Shown: positions 53,191 through 62,311, counted from the stretch's first letter. The stretch is 64,000 bases of DNA from Gemmobacter sp. 24YEA27 (GCF_030052995.1 NZ_JASJPW010000001.1:2036001-2100000); one strand, 5' to 3'. Notes: generated from the sequence alone by a model not told the origin. Translations and numbers: made by a program.

Positions 53191-53550
53191 TCAGCGAACC
53201 ACAATCTGGGATGGGCTGGTTACCACGATCTGCGGCTTGCCGCGGTAATCCTTTACCGTGCCTGTGATCGAGACGGTTGCGCCTTGCAGTGAACCGACAC
53301 CGGAGAAAGCGCCGGAGCTTTTGGCGAAGATGATCCCGTAAAAGGTGTGATTGGGATACCGTCCGCCCATGTTGATGAAGGTGTTGCCCGACTTCTTGTC
53401 GTAGTGAACCTGGCTGACAGTGCCGGTCACGGTCACCGATTGCCCGATATATGCGGCAGCTTCAGCAGGTCGAACGTCTTGCGCTGAAACGGCGGCTGGG
53501 GTCGCGAGGGCGAGGCACACGGCGAGCGCGATGCGCGAAAACAAGGACAT
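53191..53550 (-). CDS. Periplasmic OB-fold protein
   Basis: This 119-residue protein has a signal peptide (LALATPAAVSAQ) and then AAAYIGQSVTVTGTVSQVHY, GNTFINMGGRYPNHTFYGII and ATVSITGTVKDYRGKPQIVV, the pattern of small bacterial OB-fold proteins. Such proteins may bind a ligand or nucleic acid outside the cytosol; the role is unknown. The ATG at 53550 follows AGGCCCGTTTTC with no strong ribosome site. Confidence 0.75.
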   Translation of the reverse strand: MSLFSRIALAVCLALATPAAVSAQDVRPAEAAAYIGQSVTVTGTVSQVHYDKKSGNTFINMGGRYPNHTFYGIIFAKSSGAFSGVGSLQGATVSITGTVKDYRGKPQIVVTSPSQIVVR

Positions 53551-53654
53551 GAAAACGGGCCTTTCAAATAGGTGACGGCCCGTATTCCGAAGCCATGATG
53601 GCCAATGTGTGAAGAGAACAAGGCGAATTGAGACAACCGGCGCGCGTGGCGCAG

Positions 53655-53882
53655 ATGGGTGCACCACTCATCATGTCGTCGCGCGAGATCGCTGAGCTTT
53701 GCGGCAAGCAGCATAGCCACGTTTTGCGTGACATCGAGAAGATGCTACAAGATCTTGCTCAGTCCAATTTTGGACCCAGTGATTTTCAGGGCACCTACAA
53801 GGACGCCACGGGGCGAACCCTTATACGCCGCGCAGGTTGCCAGACAGCACCAGATAAGCAGAGACCAAAACTCCTGACGTGA
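53655..53882 (+). pseudogene. Phage Rha-family regulatory protein, 3' part lost
   Basis: The first 55 residues (MSSREIAELCGKQHSHVLRD, IEKMLQDL, then FQGTYKDATGRT) match the N-terminal domain of Rha-family phage regulators. From about 53817 the bases belong to the antisense end of the next gene and the product becomes LIRRAGCQTAPDK. The C-terminal half is missing, so an inversion or deletion joined them here. Confidence 0.72.
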
Positions 53883-54615
53883 TCAGGTGATAGACCATTG
53901 GCTTGTCGGTATCATTTGGCAGCTGGATGGCATTGGTCGGCGTCAAAATGACGCCATCGATATCCAGCGGCAAATATGCGTTGGCGGCGGCATTGCTAAA
54001 CCGGACAGACGCGCCACCTGGCCCGACGATGAGTGTCAGCGTCATCGGCACCGGTGTCGTCCCTGTACCCGGTATCGAGAAACCCTGCCCGTAGGGGCTG
54101 CCACCGCTGATCTGACGATATGGGCCGAACTCGTCGCTTGCACCGCCGGCAAGGATATAATCGTTGGCGACAGCCGCATAATTGATCACATCCGGGCAAA
54201 ACCACAAAGGGGCATCGCGCTCAGAATACGGGTTGCGGCTCACGCCACCAATGATGCCGCGCGCCACCTCGCCGGTGATCAGCGGCAAGTCCCGTGCAAG
54301 TCCCGGCATCCCCACCAGCTGCGCCCCGATGGGCGACACAGAGGGATGAACCAGCGGAGTGCGTCGACGGGCAAAATGTCGGATTGCGCTGTCGGTCCGC
54401 CCACTGCGCCCATCAGGACTGACGCCCGTGATCTGGCACAGGAGGCTGTAGAGGATCGCATAGCCGAGATTGTTCGGATGGATGGCATCACCACCCGCCG
54501 GCAGGAAGGTGCCCGCTGCGGCATTGACGCTGATGATATTGTAGTAGATCGGCATCAGCCGCTCGACCGCAGCATCACCATCCGCGAGACCTGAGGCCGC
54601 ATGCCAGTCCACCAC
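53821..54615 (-). pseudogene. 5'-truncated phage protein with SGNH-hydrolase-like part
   Basis: The last 264 residues of a minus-strand gene remain. Near the cut end is GGDAIHPNNLGYAILYSLL, where D and H could be the last catalytic pair of an SGNH/GDSL hydrolase. The rest (LPLITGEVARGIIGGVSRNP, TPVPMTLTLIVGPGGASVRF) is beta-rich, like phage tail-fibre C-termini. The gene starts abruptly at about 54615 where a methylase fragment begins on the other strand. Confidence 0.6.
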
Positions 54616-55005
54616 GGTGATAGGATCAATCTCTCAACGCTGGAGCCCATGCTCGAAGATTTGCACAGCCGCCTTTCGGGCGTGGTGATCGAATGTCTCG
54701 ACTGGTCGGCCTTCATCCCGCGCTACGATGGGCCGGACACATTATTCTATGTGGATCCGCCTTACTGGGGCTGCGAGGATGATTACGGGAAACGGATGTT
54801 CGAGCGGGCGGACTTCCAGCGTCTCGCCGACCAACTGGCCGGGATCCGGGGCCGGTTCATCCTCTCGCTTAACGATGTTCCGGAGGTCAGGGCGGTCTTC
54901 GCGGCCTTCGACATTGACGAGGTAAAAACCACCTACACGATCAAACGCTGCGACAGCGAGGGGGCGGCGGAGCTCCTGATCTCGAACTGTCAGGAAGCCG
55001 CCTGA
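54601..55005 (+). pseudogene. 3' fragment of a DNA adenine methylase (D12 class)
   Basis: From about 54615 the frame gives NLSTLEPMLEDLHSRLSGVV, LFYVDPPYWGCEDDYG with the DPPY catalytic motif, and FILSLNDVPEVRAVFAAFDI, the C-terminal part of Dam-type adenine methylases. The N-terminal half with the SAM loop is missing, so activity is not expected. It adjoins the truncated SGNH-like gene head to head. Confidence 0.78.
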
Positions 55006-55436
55006 CGCTTAGCTGACGACAGTGATCCTGACATTCAAACTGTCGAATTTCCGGTCACAGTTCGAACGAAGGCCCGTTCGCAGCTCTATAGCTCGAGCGG
55101 GCCATATTTCTTTGGGAATTAACTGCGGTATGTCCCGCCTATCTGAAAGAGTGACCAGCGGTCACAGTTCGCCGCGTCGTAGGGTGATCGGCCTCAGATC
55201 ATTGCCAGCGGAATCGCTCGAGATGCTTTGGTGAAAAGCCATTTTAGTTCTGTATGTTAGCCGTTGCGCGACAATGTCGACTAGATGCCGCACGTTTGTC
55301 GATCAGGTGAGCGATCACCAGCCCCATATCGCTCATTTTGCCCACTCAGATTTCATCTCTCGTCTCTAACGGTAAGGCCTCAAGCGGTCTCATTCTGTCA
55401 GGATTTCAAAGGGTTCACCAAGCCGACTGGGTTCTG
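55006..55436. other. 430-bp interval without a supported gene
   Basis: Short frames on both strands lack ribosome sites and family patterns. The stretch is less GC-rich than the chromosome average here and precedes the IS1182-like element; its left inverted repeat might lie in it but I could not match one to the right side. Confidence 0.4.
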
Positions 55437-56876
55437 TGACCGTGTCCAGATGTTACTACCCCCTACAGTCAGACGGTCCTGTTTCCGGACCGTCTCGAAG
55501 ATTGGATCGATGAGGACCATCTGGTCCGTGTGGTCGATTTCTTCGTTGAGGAACTCAACCTTGTTGACCTGGGGTTCGTGCGCGCTGCCCATGCCCGCAC
55601 GGGTCGCCCCGGTTACCATCCTTCTGTTCTGCTCAAGCTGTTCATCTACGGCTACCTCAACCGGATTCCGTCGAGCCGAAGGTTGGAGCGAGAGGCCGGG
55701 CGCAATGTCGAGCTGATGTGGCTGACGGGGCGCCTGGTTCCCGACCACAAGACCATCGCCGATTTCCGTCGCGACAACGGCCCCGGCATCCGCCGCACCT
55801 GCGCCCAGTTCGTGGAACTCTGCCGGCGCATCGGTGTGCTGAAGGGCGCATGCGTTGCCATCGACGGCAGCAAGTTCCGGGCGGTGAACTCCCGCGACCG
55901 GAACTTCACCAAAGGCAAGATCGCCAGCCGCATCGCCCATCTGGAGGCGGACGTAGAACGCTACATTGCGGAGATGGTCCGCGTTGATCGGCAGGAAGAA
56001 GGCGAGGTTCGGGCCGAGAAGGTCGCGCACTTGGCCAAACGTTACGGCCGCGTGCGGCAGCACATCCAGCATCTGCAGGAGTTGGATCGGGCCTTGGCCA
56101 GTGCTCCGGACGGCCAGATCTCCCTGACCGATCCTGACGCCCGCGCTATGGCAACCAGTGCCCGTAACAGTGGGAAGGTTGGCTACAATGTTCAGACCGC
56201 CGTCGATACCGAAACGCATCTGATCGTCGCGCAGGATGTCACTAACCAAGGCCATGATCGCGACCTGTTGGTGCCGATGGCAGGCGCTGCAAAAGAGGCT
56301 CTTCACCGCAACGAGATGCATGTGCTGGCTGACAAGGGCTACTTCAGCGGGCGGCAGATCCTGTCCTGCCACGAGGCGGGGATCACCACCACAATTCCGC
56401 GCCCCGAGACGTCGGGCAACCGGGCCAAAGGCCTGTATGTGAAGGCCGACTTCGCCTACGATGCCGATACGGATGTGTATCGCTGCCCTGCAGGGGAAGC
56501 ATTGACTTACCGTTATACGACAGAGGAGGACGGGTTGGAGCTTCGGCGCTACTGGACCGGAGAATGCAGCAATTGCCCTGTAAAAGCGCGCTGCACGACC
56601 GGCAAGGAACGCCGGATCACACGGTGGGCGCACGAGCATCTTGTGGAAGCCGCACGCGCCCGACTGATCAGCCCTTCAGAACCCATGACGGTGCGCCGCA
56701 GCACGGTTGAGCATCCGTTCGGCACCATCAAGGCCTGGATGGGCACGTCTCACTTCCTGACCAGGAGGCTAAGGAACGTGAAGACCGAAATTGCTCTGAA
56801 CGTTCTCGCCTACAACATCAAGCGCATGGTGGAGCTGATCGGGATCCAAGGCCTGATGACCGCGGTGAAGGCCTGA
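55437..56876 (+). CDS. IS1182-family transposase, start uncertain
   Basis: The product (448 residues from the GTG at 55530) is a DDE transposase: HARTGRPGYHPSVLLKLFIY, the first aspartate in CVAIDGSKFRAVNSRDRN, a second in HVLADKGYFSG and a C-terminal EHPFGTIKAWMG with the glutamate. Homologous residues continue upstream in frame (VLFPDRLEDWIDEDHLVRVV) without an ATG before the stop at about 55436. Either the element is cut at its left end or a base is missing in the C run near 55460. Confidence 0.88.
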
Positions 56877-57006
56877 AAGCGGCGGGCCGAACAGCGTCCG
56901 ACCAGAATCTATCGCCGTCCAGAGAAATTACCTCGATCACAGGCACCATGTGTCCTCGCGCGAGAGAGTTTCCACACAGCCTAAGCCCATTGCGGACGGT
57001 CGTTGG

Positions 57007-57660
57007 TTAAGGAGCGTCCCTGTCCATGACCAGAGGGAGAGGGGTCTCCCTTCGGCCCTTCCTGTCCCGTCTGCTGAAGACGCTTTGATAGGCGCGCCGC
57101 TGACGTGTCACCTCGTAGAGGACGATACCTGAACTGGTAGCAAGGTTCAGGCTTTCAATCATGCCAAACATCGGAACAGATACGCACATGTCGCTGTGTT
57201 CTACGGCTAGTGCACTGATCCCCCTGCTTTCGTTCCCGAACCATACCGCGAGCTTATGGTGTGCGGTATAATCGCCGTCGCTCAACAGGATATTTGTCCG
57301 CCCTTTGACGTGGGGCGAGGTGACAATTGATACGAAGCCGTTGCGCTCAAGATGAGCCAAGCATGCCTCAGTGCTGTCAAATCTCTTCACAAAGGTCCAT
57401 TTGACACCGGAGACCGATGTGGAGGAGAGCGCTTTCTCATCCCGCATGTCACCCCAATCATTCGGCAGCTTCTTGCGTGGATCAATGATATAAACCTTCT
57501 CTGCGCCGAGAGCGTTGGCGTTTCGAATAACAGTGCCGATGTTTCTGATCTCGGAGGGGTCTTCGATAACAGCGATCAGGTTCTTGCAACGAAACGCCTT
57601 GATCTCGTCAGCACGTTGACGTGCGGCTGTTTTCGGTCGTGTTTCCGCTTCAACCTTCAT
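57007..57660 (-). CDS. TrmH/SpoU-family RNA 2'-O-methyltransferase
   Basis: This 217-residue protein has the SpoU motifs: IEDPSEIRNIGTVIRNANAL, VWFGNESRGIS and SVPMFGMIESLNLATSSGIV, which form the knotted SAM site. It would methylate a ribose in tRNA or rRNA; the target is unknown. I chose the ATG at 57660. It is the first intact chromosomal-type gene after the IS1182-like element. From 57673 to 58053 I see only a candidate control site. Confidence 0.88.
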   Translation of the reverse strand: MKVEAETRPKTAARQRADEIKAFRCKNLIAVIEDPSEIRNIGTVIRNANALGAEKVYIIDPRKKLPNDWGDMRDEKALSSTSVSGVKWTFVKRFDSTEACLAHLERNGFVSIVTSPHVKGRTNILLSDGDYTAHHKLAVWFGNESRGISALAVEHSDMCVSVPMFGMIESLNLATSSGIVLYEVTRQRRAYQSVFSRRDRKGRRETPLPLVMDRDAP

Positions 57661-57956
57661 GCCTAACACCACTTTGCCACATCATTATGGTCGCATTAAA
57701 CGGCACAAACTGAGCTATGTCGACCGGCGGCTTTGTCCCGCGTAGCCGCCGTTCGTGTGCTCTGTAAGGCCGGGGAGTAGCAGCCGTTTAAGGCTGGCTT
57801 TAAGGGGCGCTTAACCGGGGCCGGGCAGGGCGCTCAGGCCCCGTTTTTTAGAAGTCGAATGGCGCAGGTTTGGGTGTCAAACAGTGCAGCTTTCGCTGTC
57901 ACGCTACAACAACGCTACACCGAGGACTTCTGGAACAACGCCGATGACATCCTTGC

Positions 57957-57981
57957 TTGACATGACAAAGTAAATCAGTCA
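57957..57981 (+). promoter_or_regulatory. Promoter-like and TGAC/GTCA site ahead of hemP
   Basis: TTGACA at 57957-57962 resembles a -35 box. TGACAAAGTAAATCAGTCA (57963-57981) has inverted ends TGAC and GTCA, as many iron-response operators do. It is about 75 bases before the small gene ahead of hemP. Motif evidence only. Confidence 0.3.
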
Positions 57982-58053
57982 GGAATGTTCGCAGATCAGC
58001 CAGGCTCCTTGTGAGCGCAGCCATAAACTCTCTCACAGGCGATGGAGAAGACC

Positions 58054-58176
58054 ATGACCCGACCTGCAACGGGCGACCGGCTTCCTTTGGCGGAGATGCT
58101 GCGCCAGGCAGCGGCCGGAACGGCCCCTTCGGCGGCACTGGAAGCTCTGATCGAACGGGTAGGGGCAGTGAAATGA
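58054..58176 (+). CDS. Short reading frame upstream of hemP
   Basis: This 40-residue frame (MTRPATGDRLPLAEMLRQAA, then EALIERVGAVK) has a ribosome site GGAGAAG before its ATG and ends with ATGA overlapping hemP. It may be a real small protein or a leader peptide that couples translation to hemP. I recognise no family. Confidence 0.5.
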   Translation: MTRPATGDRLPLAEMLRQAAAGTAPSAALEALIERVGAVK

Positions 58177-58343
58177 ACGCCCATACCGAGGCCACCCTGA
58201 CCCCCTGGCTGCAAAATGACGCGACCCCGGTGCATGACGCGCGTGTTCTGACAGATGGTGGGTCCCTGGCAAAGATCGTGCTGGATGGCCAGGTTTATAC
58301 CCTGCGCATCACGCGCCAGGGCAAGCTGATCCTGACCAAATAA
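58173..58343 (+). CDS. hemP: Hemin uptake protein HemP
   Basis: This 56-residue protein ends in VLDGQVYTLRITRQGKLILT, the HemP family signature, with DARVLTDGG before it. HemP proteins accompany haem uptake genes and are needed for haem use in some species; here no haem transporter is seen in the window. The start overlaps the short upstream frame. An iron-type control site upstream is plausible. Confidence 0.9.
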   Translation: MNAHTEATLTPWLQNDATPVHDARVLTDGGSLAKIVLDGQVYTLRITRQGKLILTK

Positions 58344-58532
58344 CATCGCCCTCCGAAGGCAACGCCTTGGCGCTTTTGCAGTTGGGATAACGATTTCACA
58401 ACCGGTCCTGAATGGCGGGGGAATCCGCCTCAGACTTTCCCTCGTCCGGCAGCTCTCCCTCGTGCTGTCGAACGGGGGAATTTTATATGTGGTAAAGGGA
58501 TAGCGGCGGGACCTGGTCGACGCCCAACCTGA

Positions 58533-59609
58533 TCAGCCGCCAGTATGGCTCATATGCCGGCTCATCTGGCCCCGGATCAGACCCTTTGCACTGTTCGGGG
58601 AGGCACCGTTTGGGGGAGAGCCGTCCAGGGCGGCGCCGTCTGACTGCCGGCCGTAGTCGAAATCATGGCCCTTGGGCTTGCGGGCAATCGCCTCGCGGAT
58701 TGCGGCTTCCAGCGGCGCCGGATCGTCCGGATGTAGCCGCAGCGGCGCGCGCAGATCGGCCATATCCTCCTGGCCGAGGCACATATAAAGCTCGCCGGTA
58801 CAGGTCAGCCGCACCCGGTTGCAGCTTTCGCAGAAATTATGCGTGAGCGGGGTGATGAAGCCGATCTTCTGCGCGGTCTCATTGATCCGGACATAGCGCG
58901 CCGGGCCGCCGCTGCGTTCCAGCAGATCGGTCAGTGTGAAGCGTTCCGCCAGCCGGGCGCGCAACGCACGCAGGCTCCAGTACTGGTCGAGGCGGTTTTC
59001 CTCGCCCATCTCGCCCATCGGCATCACCTCGATGAAGGTGAGGTCATGGTCTTCGCGGGCGCACCAGTCCAAAAGCGGGAAAAGCTCGTCCTCGTTAAAG
59101 CCCTTCAGCGCCACGGTATTGATCTTGACCCGCATCCCGGCGGCCTTTGCGGCCGTGATGCCGTCAAGCACCTGCGCCAGCCGCCCCCAACGGGTGATGG
59201 CGGCGAATTTCTCAGGCACCAGGGTGTCGAGCGAGACGTTGATCCGCCTGACCCCCAGATCGGCCAGAGGCCGCGCGAAACGGGCAAGCTGACTGCCATT
59301 GGTGGTCAGCGTCAGCTCTTCCAGTGCGCCGGTCTGCAAATGCCGCGCCATCGCTTCGAAAAACGTCATGATGCCGCGACGGACCAGCGGCTCGCCGCCT
59401 GTCACCCGCAGCTTCGAGACGCCAAGTCTGATAAAGCCTGAACAAAGCCGGTCAAGCTCTTCCAGTGACAGAAGCTCGGCCTTGGGCAGGAAAGTCATAT
59501 GTTCCGCCATGCAATAGGTGCAGCGGAAATCACAGCGATCCGTCACCGAGACCCGCAGATAGCGGATGGCGCGCGCGAAGGGGTCGATGAGCGGGGCCGG
59601 GTTGTTCAT
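58533..59609 (-). CDS. moaA: GTP 3',8-cyclase MoaA
   Basis: This 358-residue radical SAM enzyme makes the first step of molybdenum cofactor synthesis. The N-terminal iron-sulfur motif is [17 protein letters not shown] follows, and the C-terminal cluster cysteines are in [14 protein letters not shown]. The C-terminus is extended and low-complexity, and lacks the final Gly-Gly pair in the usual place though GG ends the protein. I chose the ATG at 59609; no clear ribosome site. Confidence 0.94.
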   Translation of the reverse strand: MNNPAPLIDPFARAIRYLRVSVTDRCDFRCTYCMAEHMTFLPKAELLSLEELDRLCSGFIRLGVSKLRVTGGEPLVRRGIMTFFEAMARHLQTGALEELTLTTNGSQLARFARPLADLGVRRINVSLDTLVPEKFAAITRWGRLAQVLDGITAAKAAGMRVKINTVALKGFNEDELFPLLDWCAREDHDLTFIEVMPMGEMGEENRLDQYWSLRALRARLAERFTLTDLLERSGGPARYVRINETAQKIGFITPLTHNFCESCNRVRLTCTGELYMCLGQEDMADLRAPLRLHPDDPAPLEAAIREAIARKPKGHDFDYGRQSDGAALDGSPPNGASPNSAKGLIRGQMSRHMSHTGG

Positions 59610-59716
59610 ATGCTTAAAGTAGGGGCGGCGGGCCTGTGCCACAAGCTGCAATCTGGGTGCAGTCGCCTGCCAATCGGGGAGTTGCAGGCAAGGGGCGGGA
59701 CGCCTATTCTGGCGTT

Positions 59717-60190
59717 ATGATGAAACGCGCCCTTCTCCTCCTGTCGTTGTCCCTGGCTGTGCCGGGATGTTCCGTTTTCGAAGGGTTCGGCAAGGGAGGC
59801 AAGGCCCCTGCGGCGAATCCGGGCCTTGCGACCGAATTCGCGCCGGCGGTCACGACCACCGCGCTCGGGGCGAGCGGTCACAGCGCTGCGGCGCTGGACA
59901 AAACCTCGGATGCGGAAAAGGCGGCGGCCCTTGCGAAACCGGTCGCTTCGGGCGAACGCGAACTGGGCAAGGCCGTGGTGGCCCTCGGGCCGCCCGCTGA
60001 AACCGGCCTCTGGGTGCAAAGCGTGCTGGTCCAGACCAAAGGTCAGGGCCGGGTCGTGGCCCCCGGCGGCAAAACGCTCGCGGTTGAACTGCGCCCGGGC
60101 AGTGGCGGCGCGCTGATGTCGCTTTCGGCCTATCAGGCGCTTGGCCTGCCGCTGACCGGCCTGCCCGAGCTGACGCTTTACGGCAACTGA
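59717..60190 (+). CDS. Lipoprotein of unknown function
   Basis: This 157-residue protein has a signal peptide with lipobox AVPGC (cysteine at about residue 18). The mature part is Ala/Gly-rich and ends with GLWVQSVLVQTKGQGRVVAP and LTGLPELTLYGN. Relatives in Rhodobacterales are sometimes labelled galactarate dehydratase, but nothing here supports that. It is divergent from moaA and convergent with the ScfR-like gene. Confidence 0.75.
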   Translation: MMKRALLLLSLSLAVPGCSVFEGFGKGGKAPAANPGLATEFAPAVTTTALGASGHSAAALDKTSDAEKAAALAKPVASGERELGKAVVALGPPAETGLWVQSVLVQTKGQGRVVAPGGKTLAVELRPGSGGALMSLSAYQALGLPLTGLPELTLYGN

Positions 60191-60219
60191 GCCGCATGGG
60201 CTTTGGTCGGCAATCTCCT

Positions 60220-61617
60220 TTAGTCGGCAATCTCATAGGGCAGCAGATCGCGGGTATTCGGATCGACCCTGAGCCGGCGTTCCAGCGGCGGCACCGAGCG
60301 CTGGTGGCAATTCATCCGCTCGCAGATCCGGCAGGAGATCCCGATCGGCTCGAACCGCCCGCGCGGGTCAAGACCGTCTGAATAGACCAGATCCGGTGCA
60401 TGCTGGATCTCGCAGCCGAGGCCAATCGCATAGCGGCGCACCGGCGCGAGGAAGGCGCCGGCGGGTTTCGAGACTTCGCGCGCGAGGTTGAGATAGCGCA
60501 CCCCATCGGGCGTCTCGACAAATTGGCGCAGGAATTTCCCCGGCGTTTCAAAGGCCTGGTGTACGTTCCACAAGGGGCAGGCGCCGCCGAACCGCGCGAA
60601 TTGCAGCCGCGTCGCGGAATGGCGCTTGGTGATGGTTCCGGCCTGATCGACCCGGACAAAGAAGAAGGGGATGCCCTTGGCGCCTGGCCGCTGCAGGGTT
60701 GAGAGCCGATGCGCCACCTGCTCAATCGAGGCGCCAAAGAGATCAGCAAGCCGCTCCAGATCATGGCGTGTCTCGCGTGCGGCCTGCAAAAACGCGCGGT
60801 AGGGCAGAAGTGTGGCCCCGGCAAAGTAATTCGCAAGCCCGATCTTGGCGATATCGCGCGCCTCGGGCGTCGAGAACCGCGCCAGATCCAGCGTCGCCTC
60901 CAGCAGGTCATTCTGGGTGATCAGCGCCAGCTGGTGCAAAAGCTGAAACCGCTGCGTCGCATCCTGGGCCTGGCCCGAGATCACCAGCCGCCGCGTTGAC
61001 GGGTTGTAATGGCGGACCGGCACGCCGGTCTCATAATGCAGCGAGACGCCGCGCTGGCGCAGCAGGTCCTGGGCCAGCCGCACCACATCGCGCTTTGGCT
61101 CTCCCGATCCGGCAAAGATCTCGGCCGCCCGGTCAACCGCATCGATATAATTGTCGCAATAGTGGAAGAAGTCGCGCACCTCTTCCCAGGGGCTCGGTTT
61201 CAGGCCGATATCCTCGCGCCCCAAAGCCTCATCAAGCGAGGCCAGCCGCTCATGGCTTTGCCGGTAAGCACGGTGCAGGTCGAGAAAAGCCCGCGCCAGA
61301 GCCGGCGCATTCGAGGCCGCCAGACGCAGATCCGCAAGCGGGGGATTTGACGCCGTAAAGACCGGATCGGCCAGCGCCTCGCGCATATCGGAAACCAGCC
61401 GCTCGCTCTCGCCCACCGTCAGCTCGGTGACATCAAGGCCGAATTCCTGCGCCAGCGCGAGCACCACCGCCGCCGAAACCGGGCGGTGATTGTTCTCCAT
61501 CTGGTTCAGATAGGGCAGCGAAACGCCAAGTTTATCGGCAAAGGCTTTTTGCGTCAGGCTCAGCCGCCCGCGGATCTCGCGCAGCTTGACCCCGGCATAG
61601 AGTTTTTGCGTGGCCAT
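60220..61617 (-). CDS. ScfR/RamB-like transcriptional regulator of short-chain acyl-CoA metabolism
   Basis: This 465-residue protein has an N-terminal XRE helix-turn-helix (LSLTQKAFADKLGVSLPYLNQM), a long helical middle, an IrrE-like region (QRFQLLHQLALITQN) and the C-terminal cysteine-rich DUF2083 part (ARFGGACPLWNVHQAF, GISCRICERMNCHQR). Such proteins sense acyl-CoA and control acetate or propionate genes. Two TTTGCAAA boxes lie 14-41 bases before the start at 61617. Confidence 0.88.
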   Translation of the reverse strand: MATQKLYAGVKLREIRGRLSLTQKAFADKLGVSLPYLNQMENNHRPVSAAVVLALAQEFGLDVTELTVGESERLVSDMREALADPVFTASNPPLADLRLAASNAPALARAFLDLHRAYRQSHERLASLDEALGREDIGLKPSPWEEVRDFFHYCDNYIDAVDRAAEIFAGSGEPKRDVVRLAQDLLRQRGVSLHYETGVPVRHYNPSTRRLVISGQAQDATQRFQLLHQLALITQNDLLEATLDLARFSTPEARDIAKIGLANYFAGATLLPYRAFLQAARETRHDLERLADLFGASIEQVAHRLSTLQRPGAKGIPFFFVRVDQAGTITKRHSATRLQFARFGGACPLWNVHQAFETPGKFLRQFVETPDGVRYLNLAREVSKPAGAFLAPVRRYAIGLGCEIQHAPDLVYSDGLDPRGRFEPIGISCRICERMNCHQRSVPPLERRLRVDPNTRDLLPYEIAD

Positions 61618-61630
61618 ATCGGGCTCCGTA

Positions 61631-61658
61631 TTTGCAAATCGCAAGATCCATTTGCAAA
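61631..61658 (-). promoter_or_regulatory. Two TTTGCAAA boxes upstream of the ScfR-like gene
   Basis: Perfect eight-base palindromes TTTGCAAA occur at 61631-61638 and 61651-61658, 20 bases (about two helix turns) apart. Regulators of this family are known to bind TTTGCAAA-like boxes, so this is a likely autoregulatory operator. Confidence 0.65.
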
Positions 61659-61778
61659 GATAGGTGGTCAAGCGGATTCGCCGGCTGCTGGCGCTATCAT
61701 CCCGCAGAATCTGGCGCTGCCCATCGCAGGGCGGGCAGGGGCAGGGTGGGCGGGTGAATTCCAGCGAGGACCCAGCCC

Positions 61779-62222
61779 ATGGCACAGATCGAAATCCGCC
61801 CGCTCCGCGCCTCTGATGAACCCGAATGGCGCCGCCTCTGGGCCGATTACCTGAGTTTCTACGAAACCTCGGTGCCGGAAGAGGTGTACCGATCCAGCTT
61901 TGACCGCCTCATCGGCGATGATCCGCAGGATTTCTCGGGCCTGATCGCGCTGGTCGATGGCAGGCCGATGGGGCTTACGCATTTCCTCTTCCACCGCCAT
62001 GGCTGGAAGATCGACAATGTCTGCTATCTGCAGGATCTCTATGTCTCCCCCGAGGCGCGCGGCACCGGCCTTGGGCGCAAGCTGATCGAAGCGGTCTACC
62101 GGATCGCCGATGAAAAAGGCGCCCCCGGCGTCTACTGGCTGACGCAGGAGTTCAATACCACCGCCCGCCAGCTCTATGACCGCATTGCAAAAGTGACGCC
62201 CTTCATCCGCTATTCGCGCTGA
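61779..62222 (+). CDS. GNAT-family N-acetyltransferase
   Basis: This 147-residue protein has the GNAT pattern (IEIRPLRASDEPEWRRLWAD, then LYVSPEARGTGLGRKLIEAV with the acetyl-CoA loop and a C-terminal VTPFIRYSR). The substrate is unknown. It is divergent from the ScfR-like gene and shares the space with its operator, so it may be under the same control. Confidence 0.88.
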   Translation: MAQIEIRPLRASDEPEWRRLWADYLSFYETSVPEEVYRSSFDRLIGDDPQDFSGLIALVDGRPMGLTHFLFHRHGWKIDNVCYLQDLYVSPEARGTGLGRKLIEAVYRIADEKGAPGVYWLTQEFNTTARQLYDRIAKVTPFIRYSR

Positions 62223-62236
62223 AGAGCCTCATTTTC

Positions 62237-62300
62237 TGTCCTGAAATATCCCGGGGGAGCGCGGAACGCGCGCGGGGGGCTGGCCCCCCGCATCTGCTAT
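62237..62300 (-). repeat. Dispersed intergenic element, copy E (after trpE)
   Basis: On the minus strand, GGGGGGCCAGCCCCCC is followed by GC-rich bases and CTCCCCCGGGATATTTCAGG then ACAGAAAATG. It lies between the ends of convergent genes (acetyltransferase and trpE). Confidence 0.55.
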
Positions 62301-62311
62301 CAGTCAAAAGC

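Larger units (their letters stand above)
39186..56980. mobile_element. tRNA-Phe-linked accessory island: degenerate prophage with insertion sequences
   Basis: An integrase next to tRNA-Phe is followed by small phage genes, an IS21-family element, a phage metallopeptidase, an HNH nuclease, and pieces of head, tail and methylase genes joined at sharp junctions (near 48455, 50100, 53820 and 54610). No full structural or lysis module remains. Cargo includes an orphan HsdR-N-like protein and secreted proteins. I found no copy of the tRNA 3' end to mark the right edge; the boundary at the IS1182-like element is a guess. Confidence 0.75.

Noticed and set aside
56926..56950. Possible right attachment site (GGCACCAT) like the end of tRNA-Phe
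   Set aside because: Only eight bases match, which is expected by chance; flanking tRNA bases do not match.
59717..60190. Galactarate dehydratase, a label sometimes given to this lipoprotein type
   Set aside because: The protein is short, has a lipobox, and shows no dehydratase motifs.
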